DNA of 43,707 nt from Bacteroidales bacterium (GTDB taxonomy: Bacteria; Bacteroidota; Bacteroidia; Bacteroidales; UBA932): the NCBI GenBank assembly GCA_024398125.1, contig JAKSJO010000003.1:1-43707 (forward strand), given 5' to 3'. The translations under genes and the position numbers were made by a program. Each line of letters begins with the position of its first letter. Position 1 is the stretch's first letter. Of this stretch, positions 24,174 to 32,904 are shown piece after piece. The notes beneath the pieces are model-generated. The model was not told the origin of the DNA. It was given only the letters and a program-made list of their open reading frames with translations, and did not search any database.

Positions 24174-24803
24174 TCAGTCTTTAAGTTCAGTCAATTGTTC
24201 AACATCTGCATCCTTGAATACATCTCCGATCTTTCCGACGAAGATGCCGAGGATGAGCACACTGGCGAAGATATCAAGCAGCACACCCATATTGACGAGT
24301 ACAGGCATCTCGTTTCCGACTGCAAGGGATAGAACGAAGACGCCGTTCTCGATGACGGAGTAACCGATGATGTGAGAGAGAAGCTTTCGGCGTGACACGA
24401 TGAAATACAGTCCGAAAAGGATTGTACTGACAGCGGTCACGAAGAAGATCTTGTCGAGGTAGGCATCATCCACGCGCTCTGCAACAAGGAAGGTGGCAAC
24501 CACGATCAGCACAGTGATAAGGAGCGAAACGAAATGCGGAACGAATGGTTCTGCCTCACGTGTAATGTGGTGTTTGCGGATGATGTAGAAGAGGAAGTAC
24601 GGTACAGCAATGGTCTTGAAGACTATTGTCTCCAGCGAGATCATCGCAACATTGAATGCATTGACTTCGTGGAGCTGGATCACTGCCACGAGGAAAAGAA
24701 GTGCACCCTGGAGAATGAGGATCTTTACATAGTTTCTCATTCTGTTGGCAATCGCCATGTAGAACAGGGACACCAGGAAGATTATAAGCAAAAGTTCTTT
24801 CAT
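24174..24803 (-). CDS. Ehr/Hyf membrane subunit HyfE-like (NuoK-related)
   Basis: A 209-residue membrane protein with about six helices. HyfE-type proteins carry a NuoK-like half. The later segment I-I-G-Y-S-V-I-E-N-G-V-F is typical, with its buried glutamate in the helix that relays protons between the NuoH-like and antiporter-like parts. Length and order (HyfB, HyfC, HyfE, HyfF, HyfG) fit the family. Only 6 bases separate it from the HyfC-like gene upstream and 1 base from the HyfF-like gene downstream. Confidence 0.88.
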   Translation of the reverse strand: MKELLLIIFLVSLFYMAIANRMRNYVKILILQGALLFLVAVIQLHEVNAFNVAMISLETIVFKTIAVPYFLFYIIRKHHITREAEPFVPHFVSLLITVLIVVATFLVAERVDDAYLDKIFFVTAVSTILFGLYFIVSRRKLLSHIIGYSVIENGVFVLSLAVGNEMPVLVNMGVLLDIFASVLILGIFVGKIGDVFKDADVEQLTELKD

Positions 24804-24809
24804 GACCTG

Positions 24810-25712
24810 TTACATTTTGCCAGCCAGCATCATCACGCCGAACACAAGGAGCATTGCAACCGAACTGAGCGCGAAGATAAACTGAGGGTTATGATTCATT
24901 CTGTAGCGTGCCATGAAGGACTCTACGATACCGATGATGGAAGCGCAGAGTATCTGGACGCCGAAGAATACCGGGATTGCGATACCTGCCGGAAGGCTGC
25001 CGAGGAAAAGATTTGCAACCAGTGCGCCATACATTGCGAACTTGAGATATCCTGCACTGAAGATCATTCCGAGGTCGAATCCACTGTTGTCGAGAATCAT
25101 GACCTCATGGATCATGGTCAGCTCGAGATGGGTCTTTGGATCATCCACAGGAAGACGGCTGCTCTCTATCATAGCAAGTACAAGAAGGATTCCCGCTGCT
25201 ATGACTGCAAGCGAATAGCTCATCGTACCGCTGAGGTGAAGGGCCGCGAAGATGTCGCTGAATGACGAATAGCCGGTCATGAGCGCAAGAGATCCCATGG
25301 TCAGGAAGAACGCAGGCTCTGCCAGCATGGAGTAGAGACTCTCTCGTGAAGCTCCCATGCCTTCGAAGCTCGAGCCTGTATCAAGTGCGCCCACAATGCT
25401 GAAAAACTTGCCAAGGGCGAGCACATATGCGAAGAAAACGAAGTCTCCCTTGAAGCTGAGCAGGGCACCACTGTCGCCGAAAGGCACTGTAGCGATAGCC
25501 ATGATAATGCTGGCAAGATAGACTGCAGGCGCCATCCGGAACACGAATCCTGTGGTCTCGCTTATGACTGAGCCCTTTCTGAGAAGGCGCGCAACGTCAT
25601 GAAGCGGCTGGATCAGGGATGGTCCCTTGCGGCCTGCGCAGATGCTTTTCACGCGGGTGATGATACCTGGAAAGAAAAGCGCCGCAATGAATATCATTAA
25701 TACTGAATACAT
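24810..25712 (-). CDS. Ehr/Hyf membrane subunit HyfC-like (NuoH-related)
   Basis: A 300-residue protein with about eight helices, the membrane anchor below the catalytic subunits. It shows the conserved loop G-R-K-G-P-S-L-I-Q-P-L-H-D-V (about residues 28-41) and the acidic S-S-R-L-P-V-D-D-P-K-T-H-L-E-L-T-M-I-H segment, where HycD/HyfC proteins keep a row of acidic residues that couples the redox and proton sites. Three bases separate it from the HyfB-like gene. Confidence 0.9.
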   Translation of the reverse strand: MYSVLMIFIAALFFPGIITRVKSICAGRKGPSLIQPLHDVARLLRKGSVISETTGFVFRMAPAVYLASIIMAIATVPFGDSGALLSFKGDFVFFAYVLALGKFFSIVGALDTGSSFEGMGASRESLYSMLAEPAFFLTMGSLALMTGYSSFSDIFAALHLSGTMSYSLAVIAAGILLVLAMIESSRLPVDDPKTHLELTMIHEVMILDNSGFDLGMIFSAGYLKFAMYGALVANLFLGSLPAGIAIPVFFGVQILCASIIGIVESFMARYRMNHNPQFIFALSSVAMLLVFGVMMLAGKM

Positions 25713-25715
25713 GTA

Positions 25716-27542
25716 CTAGACAAAGATAAAGGTCAACATGATGGTAACGACGATGCAGATTATGCCGTAAAGCAAATACATCTGCAGATGGCCGTTCTGG
25801 AGGAACGAGAACCTGTCCATGAGACGGCGGTATGCACCGAGAGGCTTCTCGATCAGGCCGGTCTCGATGCGGTCGTAGTTCTCTGATTCCCACGATCCGC
25901 GCTCCTGAGGATAGATACCCTCTACCGGCTTGTACTCCTTATGGAAGCCCAGAAGGCCGGTAAACATATCCGCGTATGTCTTAACGAATGAAGTTGCGGT
26001 GTACTGGATGCGAGGAGTAGCCGCAGTGTAGCCGCAGCCCCAGGTTGGTCCGCTGGAAATCTTTCGCCTGCCATTGACAAGTTTCTTGATGCCGAGAAGG
26101 ATGAGAATGATGGCGACAAGTGCGATGGCAGCGATGCTGACCTTGCCCATTCCAACAGGAAGAGCCGCCACGGCTGATTCAGGGAATACTGTAATGCATG
26201 CGTCGGAAACCATTTTCAGATAGAACTGCGGGAAGAGACCGATGGAAAGCATAACAGCAGCCATCACGCCGAGAGGGAGTGTGCGGAGAAGTCCGAATTC
26301 CTTCATCTCAGGCAGCTCCGAACGTGAAGATCCGAGGAATACGATTCCGAATGCCTTGGTAAAGCAGAGAATCGCAAGACCGCCGATCATGACGAGGGCG
26401 AGAATGGCGAATGCCGCGCCGACAGCAGCCGTAGCTGGAGCACTGCCCATCCAGTCGAAGAGACCCATATAGATGAGGAGCTCGGAGATGAATCCGTTCA
26501 TCGGAGGAAGGCCGCAGATAGCGACAGCCGCGATGAGGAAGAATGCAGCCGTTGCAGGCAGCTTCTTAACGAGACCTCCGAGATGCTCGATGTCAAGGGT
26601 ATGTGCTGCATGATAAACATTACCTGCAGCAAAGAAAAGAGAAGACTTGAACAAGGCGTGATTCAAGGTATGGAGCAATGCACCGCAGAAACCGAGGCCG
26701 GCGAGGAGGCTGTTGCCCATTCCGGCACCGATGCAGCCGACACCTATGCCCATGCCGATGATGCCGATGTTCTCGATACTGTGGTATGCAAGAAGCTTCT
26801 TGAGATTGTGCTGTACGATAGCGAGCATCACACCATAGAGACCGCTGATGGCAGACACGGTAAGTATGATGCAGCCAGTCAGCATCATGTCAGGATTGAA
26901 AAGAGCGATGCTCCTCAGGATTCCGTAGATACCGATCTTGATGATGACACCCGACATTACTCCAGAGATATGTGCAGGAGCTGCAGGATGAGCACGAGGC
27001 AGCCATGTATGGAAAGGAACGAAGCCCGCCTTTACAGCAAAGCCTGCGATAAGAAGCAGGAAGTATGGGAAAGCCTCATGGCTGCCGGCGCCGGTGTGGC
27101 ACCAGGCCGACATAGCGTCGAAATCATAGGATCCGCATTTTGCGGCCAGTCCGAGGAAGCCTGCTGTAAGCAGAGCGACTGAAATATGGGACTGGATAAA
27201 AAAGTTTGCGCCGGCCTCGACAGTCTCTTTCTTCCAACTTTCAAAGATGATCAGGATGAAAGAGCTCAGAGCCATAAGCTCCCACGCCACCAGAAAGGCC
27301 AGGGCGTTGCGGAGGACGCAGAGTGACAGCATTGAAAGAAAACATACCACATAAGAGACAATATGGAGCACCAGCGCGCGGCTGTGCTCCAGATAATGCT
27401 TCATGTAGTCGGTTCCATACAATGCTCCGGCGACGAACACGAGACAGATGATTGCCATGAACCAGAGGGACAATGCATCCACTCCGACGGCAATTCCTCC
27501 GAACACGCTTCCGCCATCGAAAAGAAAACCTAAATTTTGCAT
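25716..27542 (-). CDS. Ehr/Hyf antiporter-like subunit (HyfB, NuoL type)
   Basis: 608 residues with about 14-16 helices. The channel residues are present: E88 in V-A-W-E-L-M, K171 in A-V-K-A-G-F-V-P-F-H, K202 in I-I-K-I-G-I-Y-G, and H295 with K299 in N-H-A-L-F-K-S-S-L. After the antiporter domain a cytoplasmic stretch (P-T-W-G-C-G-Y-T-A-A-T-P-R near residue 513) and a final helix follow, as in HyfB. It is the first gene of the complex. Only 33 bases lie between it and the nucleotidase gene before it, with no good promoter box, so it may be read from far upstream. Confidence 0.9.
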   Translation of the reverse strand: MQNLGFLFDGGSVFGGIAVGVDALSLWFMAIICLVFVAGALYGTDYMKHYLEHSRALVLHIVSYVVCFLSMLSLCVLRNALAFLVAWELMALSSFILIIFESWKKETVEAGANFFIQSHISVALLTAGFLGLAAKCGSYDFDAMSAWCHTGAGSHEAFPYFLLLIAGFAVKAGFVPFHTWLPRAHPAAPAHISGVMSGVIIKIGIYGILRSIALFNPDMMLTGCIILTVSAISGLYGVMLAIVQHNLKKLLAYHSIENIGIIGMGIGVGCIGAGMGNSLLAGLGFCGALLHTLNHALFKSSLFFAAGNVYHAAHTLDIEHLGGLVKKLPATAAFFLIAAVAICGLPPMNGFISELLIYMGLFDWMGSAPATAAVGAAFAILALVMIGGLAILCFTKAFGIVFLGSSRSELPEMKEFGLLRTLPLGVMAAVMLSIGLFPQFYLKMVSDACITVFPESAVAALPVGMGKVSIAAIALVAIILILLGIKKLVNGRRKISSGPTWGCGYTAATPRIQYTATSFVKTYADMFTGLLGFHKEYKPVEGIYPQERGSWESENYDRIETGLIEKPLGAYRRLMDRFSFLQNGHLQMYLLYGIICIVVTIMLTFIFV

Positions 27543-27575
27543 CGATTGAATATAACTAACTAACCTGAATTCGTA

Positions 27576-28391
27576 TTACCAGATCTTGATGAGGCCATAG
27601 CTCTGTCCCCAGCAGCCGTCCTGAACGATCGGTACGACCTTTCCATTCAGGTCCTTCTGGTTGTTGTCGATCTGCTTCATGAAGGTATGGCTGTGGCCGC
27701 CGATGACGAGGTCCACGTTCTCAACCAGAGGAATCAGACCCTTGTCACTGTACTCGTTGTTTCCATCATATCCCAGATGGCTGAGAAGGATGACCATGTC
27801 GCATTTCTTCTCGTTCTTGAGATAGTCAGCCCAGCGGTTGACCTCGTCCGAGGTATCAAGAGGCTTGAGTCTGTCAACTGTCTCGCGTGCAACGACCTTG
27901 GAGATATCGGTGAGGACACCGATGATGCCGATCTTCATTCCTCCCCTCTTGATGATTGTGCAAGGCTTTACATACTTGCCGAGTTCGTAAGGAGAGAAAT
28001 CATAGTTGCAGCATACGAACTGTGTCTTGATTTTCTTGACGCGGGCACAGAGGTCTTCGATTCCATTGTCGAACTCATGGTTGCCGAAGGTCATCGCATC
28101 GTACTTGAGTGCATTCGCGAGCTTGACCTCGAGTTCACCCTTGAGGACGGTGTAGTATGATGTACCCTGGTTGAAGTCTCCTGCATGAAGCAGGAGTACC
28201 TTGCTCTTGCCCTCTGCCTTCCTGAGGCTGTCGATGAATACCGCACGTTCGATCACTCCACCCTGTCCGTCACGTTCAGCGTCAAGGTGACTGTGGGTAT
28301 CGTTGACATGGGCGATTACAAGGCGCTGTGCAGACGCCTGACAGATGCCGAGGCCGAGTACGGCCGCTATGATAAGTATTGTCTTTTTCAT
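27576..28391 (-). CDS. 5'-nucleotidase-type metallophosphoesterase (catalytic half), exported
   Basis: A 271-residue protein with a signal peptide (residues 1-21). It holds the calcineurin-like metal site: H-V-N-D-T-H-S-H, A-G-D-F, G-N-H-E-F-D, a later S-H-L-G and G-G-H-S-H. UshA-type nucleotidases carry this domain followed by a substrate-binding domain in one chain; here the chain stops after the catalytic half, and the other half is a separate gene just upstream. It should hydrolyse nucleotides or similar phosphoesters in the periplasm, if it pairs with that partner. Twelve bases separate the two genes. Confidence 0.88.
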   Translation of the reverse strand: MKKTILIIAAVLGLGICQASAQRLVIAHVNDTHSHLDAERDGQGGVIERAVFIDSLRKAEGKSKVLLLHAGDFNQGTSYYTVLKGELEVKLANALKYDAMTFGNHEFDNGIEDLCARVKKIKTQFVCCNYDFSPYELGKYVKPCTIIKRGGMKIGIIGVLTDISKVVARETVDRLKPLDTSDEVNRWADYLKNEKKCDMVILLSHLGYDGNNEYSDKGLIPLVENVDLVIGGHSHTFMKQIDNNQKDLNGKVVPIVQDGCWGQSYGLIKIW

Positions 28392-28403
28392 GTCCTGTTG
28401 CCT

Positions 28404-29231
28404 TTACTGTGGAAGAACCTTCACTCTTCCGTCAACCTTGGCCTCGATGTACTTGCCCTGAGCCTTGATCTCACGGACATGCTCGATGATGCCGTCATAA
28501 ACTATCTTGTCGCTGATCAGGACTTCCTCGGCGTTATTCCTTGCGAAGATGTCGTCGCCGCCGTTGAGGAGGTAGTCGATGGTCGCAAGTCCGTAGATCT
28601 TGTCGTCATCCACAGGCTGGCCGCCGACCTTGAGGTCAACGAGCTTGCGGCCCTGGATGGTAACCTCGACACCCGATACCGCCTCCATTCCCTTGCCGGC
28701 TATGATCTCAAAGAGCCTGCGTACGTCCCTGCCATGTATGGCAACATATGTGAGGTAGTTGTTGAACGGGAACATCGAGAGGATGTCATCCAGAAGGACA
28801 TCACCCTGTGGCATGTCCACGCGTATGCCTCCGAAGTTGGTCAGTGCAATGTCCACAGGCCTGCCGAACTCTTTCTCGACGGCGGCCTTCAGGATATCTG
28901 CAGACCAGTTTGAAAGTTCACACTCAGGCTTGCGCTTGATCATTGCCTTTGGAGCGTAGCCGACGACCTCCTTTACGAAAGCCATCTCATCCTGGGCGTC
29001 GATCATGAGTTTTGCGACCTTTCGGGTCGAACCCCTGCGGAAGACCTTTCCATTAGGAGCAACATACCTGCATCCCTTGACGGTACCGAGGGCTTCCTTG
29101 ACATTGTCAGCTGTAGGAGCGGTCACACCTGTGCGTGAGCCATCCATCGGGATGACGCTCCATTCCATGTTCTGGGCATAAGAGCAGATTGCCATGCATG
29201 ATGCCAGAACGGCAAGAAACAGTCTTTTCAT
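28404..29231 (-). CDS. 5'-nucleotidase C-terminal (substrate-binding) domain protein, exported
   Basis: 275 residues with a signal peptide (about 1-19, ending S-Y-A-Q). The body matches the 5_nucleotid_C domain: L-T-N-F-G-G-I-R with its Asn and Arg, G-D-V-L-L-D-D-I-L-S-M-F-P-F-N-N, and I-H-G-R-D-V. In UshA this domain holds the nucleoside base. Alone it has no catalytic site, so it most likely works as a partner of the metallophosphoesterase encoded next. Residues 20-95 are an extra N-terminal region that I could not assign. It lies 4 bases after the ABC permease gene. Confidence 0.85.
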   Translation of the reverse strand: MKRLFLAVLASCMAICSYAQNMEWSVIPMDGSRTGVTAPTADNVKEALGTVKGCRYVAPNGKVFRRGSTRKVAKLMIDAQDEMAFVKEVVGYAPKAMIKRKPECELSNWSADILKAAVEKEFGRPVDIALTNFGGIRVDMPQGDVLLDDILSMFPFNNYLTYVAIHGRDVRRLFEIIAGKGMEAVSGVEVTIQGRKLVDLKVGGQPVDDDKIYGLATIDYLLNGGDDIFARNNAEEVLISDKIVYDGIIEHVREIKAQGKYIEAKVDGRVKVLPQ

Positions 29232-29235
29232 TCTA

Positions 29236-30609
29236 TCAGTTCATTTTAAGCCACTTCCAAAGATCCTTGAAAGTAGACTTCTTTCCATACATGAGAATAC
29301 CCACCTTGTAGATTTTTGCAGATACGATTGCACATCCCACGAAGGTGGCAACAAGCAGCACGATGCTGAGTGCGAGCTGCCATACAGGCACTCCGAAAGG
29401 AATGCGGGCAAGCATCACGATAGGTGATGTGAATGGGAACATCGAGCTCCAGAATACGAGGTTGCTGTCTGGCGCCTTGAACGCATAGAGTGCGATGAAG
29501 AATCCGAGCATGAGAGGAATGGTAAGCGGAATCTGCAGCTGCTGTGTGTCCGCTTCATTCTCCACAGCCGAGCCGATTGCAGCAAACAGCGATGCATAAA
29601 GCAGATAGCCGAAGAGGAAGAAGAGGACGAATGCGATGAGAATCTGAGCCACAGGAAGGTTCTGGACGGTAGTCATGATTGCACCGAGACCGTTCTCTTC
29701 AACTGATTCGGCAACAACGGCATTCATGTCCATACCGGCCATATTGATTCCAGGATTCATATTCTCTACCATTGCAGACGGATCGCTGCTGCCGACCATT
29801 TCCTGGATCTTGCCGCCGAATGCAGTTGTTGCAACACCAAGGATAGCAAAGGTAAGGACGATCCACAGCAGGAACTGGGTAAGGGCGACGAGTGCGACAC
29901 CTATGATCTTGCCGAACATGAGCTCGGTCGACTTGACTGATGAAACAAGAACCTCGACCACGCGACTCTTCTTCTCCTCGATGACGCTGGACATTACCTG
30001 ACCGCCGAAGAGGGCGATGAACATGTAGATGATCATGCCGAGGATCATAGATACGAGCATGTAGACACCGGATTCGGTGATGGTTTCCTTTCCATCGTCT
30101 CCGAGAGTGTAGGTCTTCATGCGGGTGTTCGAGTGAACCTCGCTCATTATCTCGTCGAGGTTGTCGATTTCATATGAGTCGATCCTGTAAGCCTCGATGG
30201 CGTCATTGATCTTCGAATCGATATTCTCGGTCATGTCCATTCCGAGAGGCTTCTTGGAGAAGGCCTCGGCCTTGACTGACTTCGCAACAGAGTCGAGAGG
30301 AGAGATTGTAAGAAGGGCATCCGCACCATACGCACCGAGGTCGGCCTTGATGGTCTCGATTTCCGTTCCCGTACAGTCCTTGTATGTTACGGTCTCGCTG
30401 TCCTGGAGGTATGGCAATACAATGCCTGAATCGTCAACCACAGCGATGACCTTTGCCTCCTCCTTGGTTGAAAGCATGATGATGCTTGGAAGGATACAGA
30501 GTGCTGCAAAGAGAAGAGGACCGAGGAAGGTGATGATGAGGAAGGACTTCTTCTTTACGCGGTTGAGATACTCGCGCTTGATGATGACGTTGATGATGTG
30601 TGTATTCAT
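29236..30609 (-). CDS. ABC-2 type exporter permease (NatB-like)
   Basis: A 457-residue membrane protein. One helix lies near residues 20-45, then a large outside domain of about 130 residues, then five or so helices from about residue 185. The sequence S-S-V-I-E-E-K-K-S-R-V-V-E-V-L-V-S-S, which ABC-2 permeases use as the coupling helix toward the ATPase, sits near residue 207. The NatAB group exports sodium or small compounds, but the cargo here is unknown. It is 1 base after the ATPase gene, so they form one transporter. Confidence 0.9.
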   Translation of the reverse strand: MNTHIINVIIKREYLNRVKKKSFLIITFLGPLLFAALCILPSIIMLSTKEEAKVIAVVDDSGIVLPYLQDSETVTYKDCTGTEIETIKADLGAYGADALLTISPLDSVAKSVKAEAFSKKPLGMDMTENIDSKINDAIEAYRIDSYEIDNLDEIMSEVHSNTRMKTYTLGDDGKETITESGVYMLVSMILGMIIYMFIALFGGQVMSSVIEEKKSRVVEVLVSSVKSTELMFGKIIGVALVALTQFLLWIVLTFAILGVATTAFGGKIQEMVGSSDPSAMVENMNPGINMAGMDMNAVVAESVEENGLGAIMTTVQNLPVAQILIAFVLFFLFGYLLYASLFAAIGSAVENEADTQQLQIPLTIPLMLGFFIALYAFKAPDSNLVFWSSMFPFTSPIVMLARIPFGVPVWQLALSIVLLVATFVGCAIVSAKIYKVGILMYGKKSTFKDLWKWLKMN

Positions 30610-30610
30610 A

Positions 30611-31468
30611 TTACTTGCCCTCCCTTACCAGTTTGATGAAAATATCGTTCATGCGTGGCATGAGTTCCTTGTACGAATTGATGGTCACGCCCTTGTCGAG
30701 GTATGACCTGAGGGTCGACGAGCCATCCATCTCGCGAGGAAGAACCTCGGTGATGCGGTTGCCCTCGGCATCGGTATAGACAAGTTCGACGTTGTTGTTG
30801 CCGTGCTCGCGGCGGATTGCCTCAACCTCGCCGGTGATCACGAGCTTGGACTTGTTGATGAGCGCGATCTCGTCACAAAGCTCCTCGACAGACTCCATGT
30901 TATGGGTCGAGAGGATGATCGACGCTCCCTCGTCCTTGAGACGCAGGATCTCCCTGCGGATGATGTCTGCGTTTACAGGGTCGAATCCCGAGAACGGCTC
31001 GTCAAGGATCATGAGCGAAGGCTTGTGCACAACTGTGGTGATGAACTGGAGCTTCTGGGCCATACCCTTCGAGAGCTCCTCGACCTTTTTCTTCCACCAG
31101 TCCTGGATGCCGAAGCGGACGAACCACTCCTTGAGTTCGCGCTGGGCGTCACGGGCACTCATCCCCTTGAGCTGTGCGAGGTACATGGCCTGCTCGCCTA
31201 CCTCCATCTTGCGGTAGAGGCCACGCTCCTCAGGCATGTATCCGATCTTCTCGACGTCACGCTGGGTGATCGGCCTGCCGTTAAAGAGTACCTCTCCTCC
31301 ATTCGGAATGGTTATTCTGTTGATGATACGGATCAATGTTGTCTTGCCGGCACCGTTAGGTCCGAGCAGCCCGAAGATCTTTCCTTCGGGGATGTCAACC
31401 GAAACATGGTCAAGAGCGATCTTCTCTCCGAAGCTCTTGGACACATCCCTGCATTCGATAAGTCCCAT
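30611..31468 (-). CDS. ABC exporter ATP-binding protein (NatA-like)
   Basis: A 285-residue ATPase. Walker A is G-P-N-G-A-G-K-T-T (about residues 36-44), the signature reads L-S-K-G-M-A-Q-K-L, Walker B is L-M-I-L-D-E-P, and the switch His follows in L-S-T-H-N. The C-terminal 70 residues are the small extension typical of the NatA / DUF4162 group. It supplies energy to the permease encoded next. It starts 3 bases after holA, which suggests co-transcription. Confidence 0.92.
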   Translation of the reverse strand: MGLIECRDVSKSFGEKIALDHVSVDIPEGKIFGLLGPNGAGKTTLIRIINRITIPNGGEVLFNGRPITQRDVEKIGYMPEERGLYRKMEVGEQAMYLAQLKGMSARDAQRELKEWFVRFGIQDWWKKKVEELSKGMAQKLQFITTVVHKPSLMILDEPFSGFDPVNADIIRREILRLKDEGASIILSTHNMESVEELCDEIALINKSKLVITGEVEAIRREHGNNNVELVYTDAEGNRITEVLPREMDGSSTLRSYLDKGVTINSYKELMPRMNDIFIKLVREGK

Positions 31469-31471
31469 CTT

Positions 31472-32518
31472 CTATGCGTTTAAAATTCTTAAAGTAAGTT
31501 CATTCAAAAGCTCACCCTGGTCGATGTCTCCACCGTCTCCTCCCTTGCCGCGATAGTCAAACTCGCAAAGGATGGTTATAACCGACATCAGGCTGTACAT
31601 ATTCCACTTCTTCATGGCATTTTCATACTCCCTGTGGAAGTATGGATTCATTCCGGGCAGTACACGAGCCTTGTCATCCGGGCTGAGGTAGCCTTTCTGG
31701 GAGTATACCGCGCTCAATCTCAGAAGGCGCATGAAATGGCCATAAAGGGCGGCCACGGCAGGCGCCATATTGAAACGCGCAGCGGAACCGACGTGTCTTG
31801 CGATACGCACAGCCCTTGCAGCATCCCTCTCCGAGAACGCGGAGTTGAGTTCGAAAATACTGAACTGACGGCTTACGCCAACATTTCGTTCAACGTCCTC
31901 GACCTTTATCTCCGTACAGCCTTCAGGAATGTTCTTGAGCATCTTCTCAGTCTCGACCGCAATCGTTCCAAGGTCCGTTCCAGCAGACTCCGCGAGAAGC
32001 TGGGCTGCCCGTGGATCAATGCTCAATCCCCTGCCCCTGTAATAATCCATTATCCAGCCACTCATCTGGTAGTCCCTGAGCGGAGCCGAATCCATGACGA
32101 CCCCGATTTTGGACACGCTCTTGTACAGCTGCCGGCGCTTGTCCGCCTTTGCCCTGTGCATTATGATCACAAGCACCGTGCTTTCAAGCGGCTGCTCGCA
32201 ATAGTATGCCAGATCCTCAAGATCATTCATCCTGTGGGCTTCCTTGACAACCACCAGCTGACGCTCTGCCATCATCGGATAGCGCCTTGCCGCACCGAGC
32301 ACCATGTCAGCGGTAACATCGCTGCCGTAGCAGATGGTTTCATTGAAGTCCTTTTCCTCCTCAGGAATACAGTTGCGGACTATGGCATCGCACACCAGGT
32401 CCGGATAGTAAGGTTCCTCACCCATAAGCAGATAGACAGGGCGAAACTGTCCCTGTTCCACCTCGCTTACGAGCTGCCTTGCAAGCTCTGCCGCACTATC
32501 GATTTTCTGCTTTGCCAT
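31472..32518 (-). CDS. holA: DNA polymerase III delta subunit
   Basis: 348 residues from the ATG at 32518; a frame open 7 codons further reads through the promoter box and is rejected. The delta subunit opens the beta clamp in the clamp loader. Family marks are F-R-P-V-Y-L-L-M-G-E-E-P-Y near the start, R-Y-P-M-M-A-E-R-Q-L-V-V-V-K-E-A, and the conserved middle and collar regions. It is the first gene of a long same-strand run into the ABC, nucleotidase and Ehr genes. Its promoter box (32526-32533) sits directly against the start codon, and a terminator of the previous unit lies just upstream. Confidence 0.92.
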   Translation of the reverse strand: MAKQKIDSAAELARQLVSEVEQGQFRPVYLLMGEEPYYPDLVCDAIVRNCIPEEEKDFNETICYGSDVTADMVLGAARRYPMMAERQLVVVKEAHRMNDLEDLAYYCEQPLESTVLVIIMHRAKADKRRQLYKSVSKIGVVMDSAPLRDYQMSGWIMDYYRGRGLSIDPRAAQLLAESAGTDLGTIAVETEKMLKNIPEGCTEIKVEDVERNVGVSRQFSIFELNSAFSERDAARAVRIARHVGSAARFNMAPAVAALYGHFMRLLRLSAVYSQKGYLSPDDKARVLPGMNPYFHREYENAMKKWNMYSLMSVITILCEFDYRGKGGDGGDIDQGELLNELTLRILNA

Positions 32519-32525
32519 AATCAAA

Positions 32526-32533
32526 CAAAGATA
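32526..32533 (-). promoter_or_regulatory. -7 box of holA, almost touching the start codon
   Basis: TATCTTTG on the minus strand, 7 bases before the ATG. It lies between the terminator of the HPF gene and holA, where a new promoter is needed. The transcript would be leaderless or nearly so. The -33 region is only T-rich. Confidence 0.55.
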
Positions 32534-32550
32534 CGTCAAATAGCTGACAT

Positions 32551-32576
32551 AAAAAAATCCCGGCGGGCAGCCGGGA
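32551..32576 (-). terminator. rho-independent terminator after hpf
   Basis: On the minus strand TCCCGGC and GCCGGGA form a 7-bp GC-rich stem with a 5-base loop, followed by seven T. It closes the CCA enzyme / Xer / HPF unit. Confidence 0.88.
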
Positions 32577-32610
32577 AGTGTTGAAAATCTATGTCCAAAG
32601 ATACGTGGAG

Positions 32611-32904
32611 CTATGCCTCGTTTGCCTTTTCCTTCACTCTTGTAAGCTTTTCCTTCATGGCATCAGCACAGTAGTTGATGGCGTCCTCGAAGGTCTTGGC
32701 ATTTTTCTCGATGACCAGTTCCTGGCCTGGAACGTGGATCTGTACCTTGACGTTCTTGTTGTCAGGTTCCTGGAGAAGGGAGAGAGTCACATCGACTGTC
32801 TCCAGTCCCTCATGGAATTTGTCAAGCTTTGCGAGTTTCTTCTCTGCGAATGCGATCAGCTTCTGGTCTGCATCGAACTTGAGAGTCTTGATCTTAATCT
32901 CCAT
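32611..32904 (-). CDS. hpf: ribosome hibernation promoting factor (short HPF)
   Basis: 97 residues from the ATG at 32904, chosen because the HPF fold starts there (M-E-I-K-I-K-T-L-K-F) and a perfect GGAGGT lies 4 bases before it. The beta-alpha-beta-beta-beta-alpha pattern and the terms V-D-V-T-L-S-L and V-K-V-Q-I-H-V-P are those of the short HPF/YfiA group. It binds the decoding site of idle 70S ribosomes. Its start lies inside the end of the recombinase gene (11-base overlap), so it is probably translated from the same message. Confidence 0.9.
   Translation of the reverse strand: MEIKIKTLKFDADQKLIAFAEKKLAKLDKFHEGLETVDVTLSLLQEPDNKNVKVQIHVPGQELVIEKNAKTFEDAINYCADAMKEKLTRVKEKANEA

Noticed and set aside
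20472-27542. First reading as a hydrogenase-4 or formate hydrogenlyase operon
   Set aside because: The Ni-Fe cysteines are missing, no maturation genes (hyp) or formate dehydrogenase are present in the window, and the Ehr class fits better.
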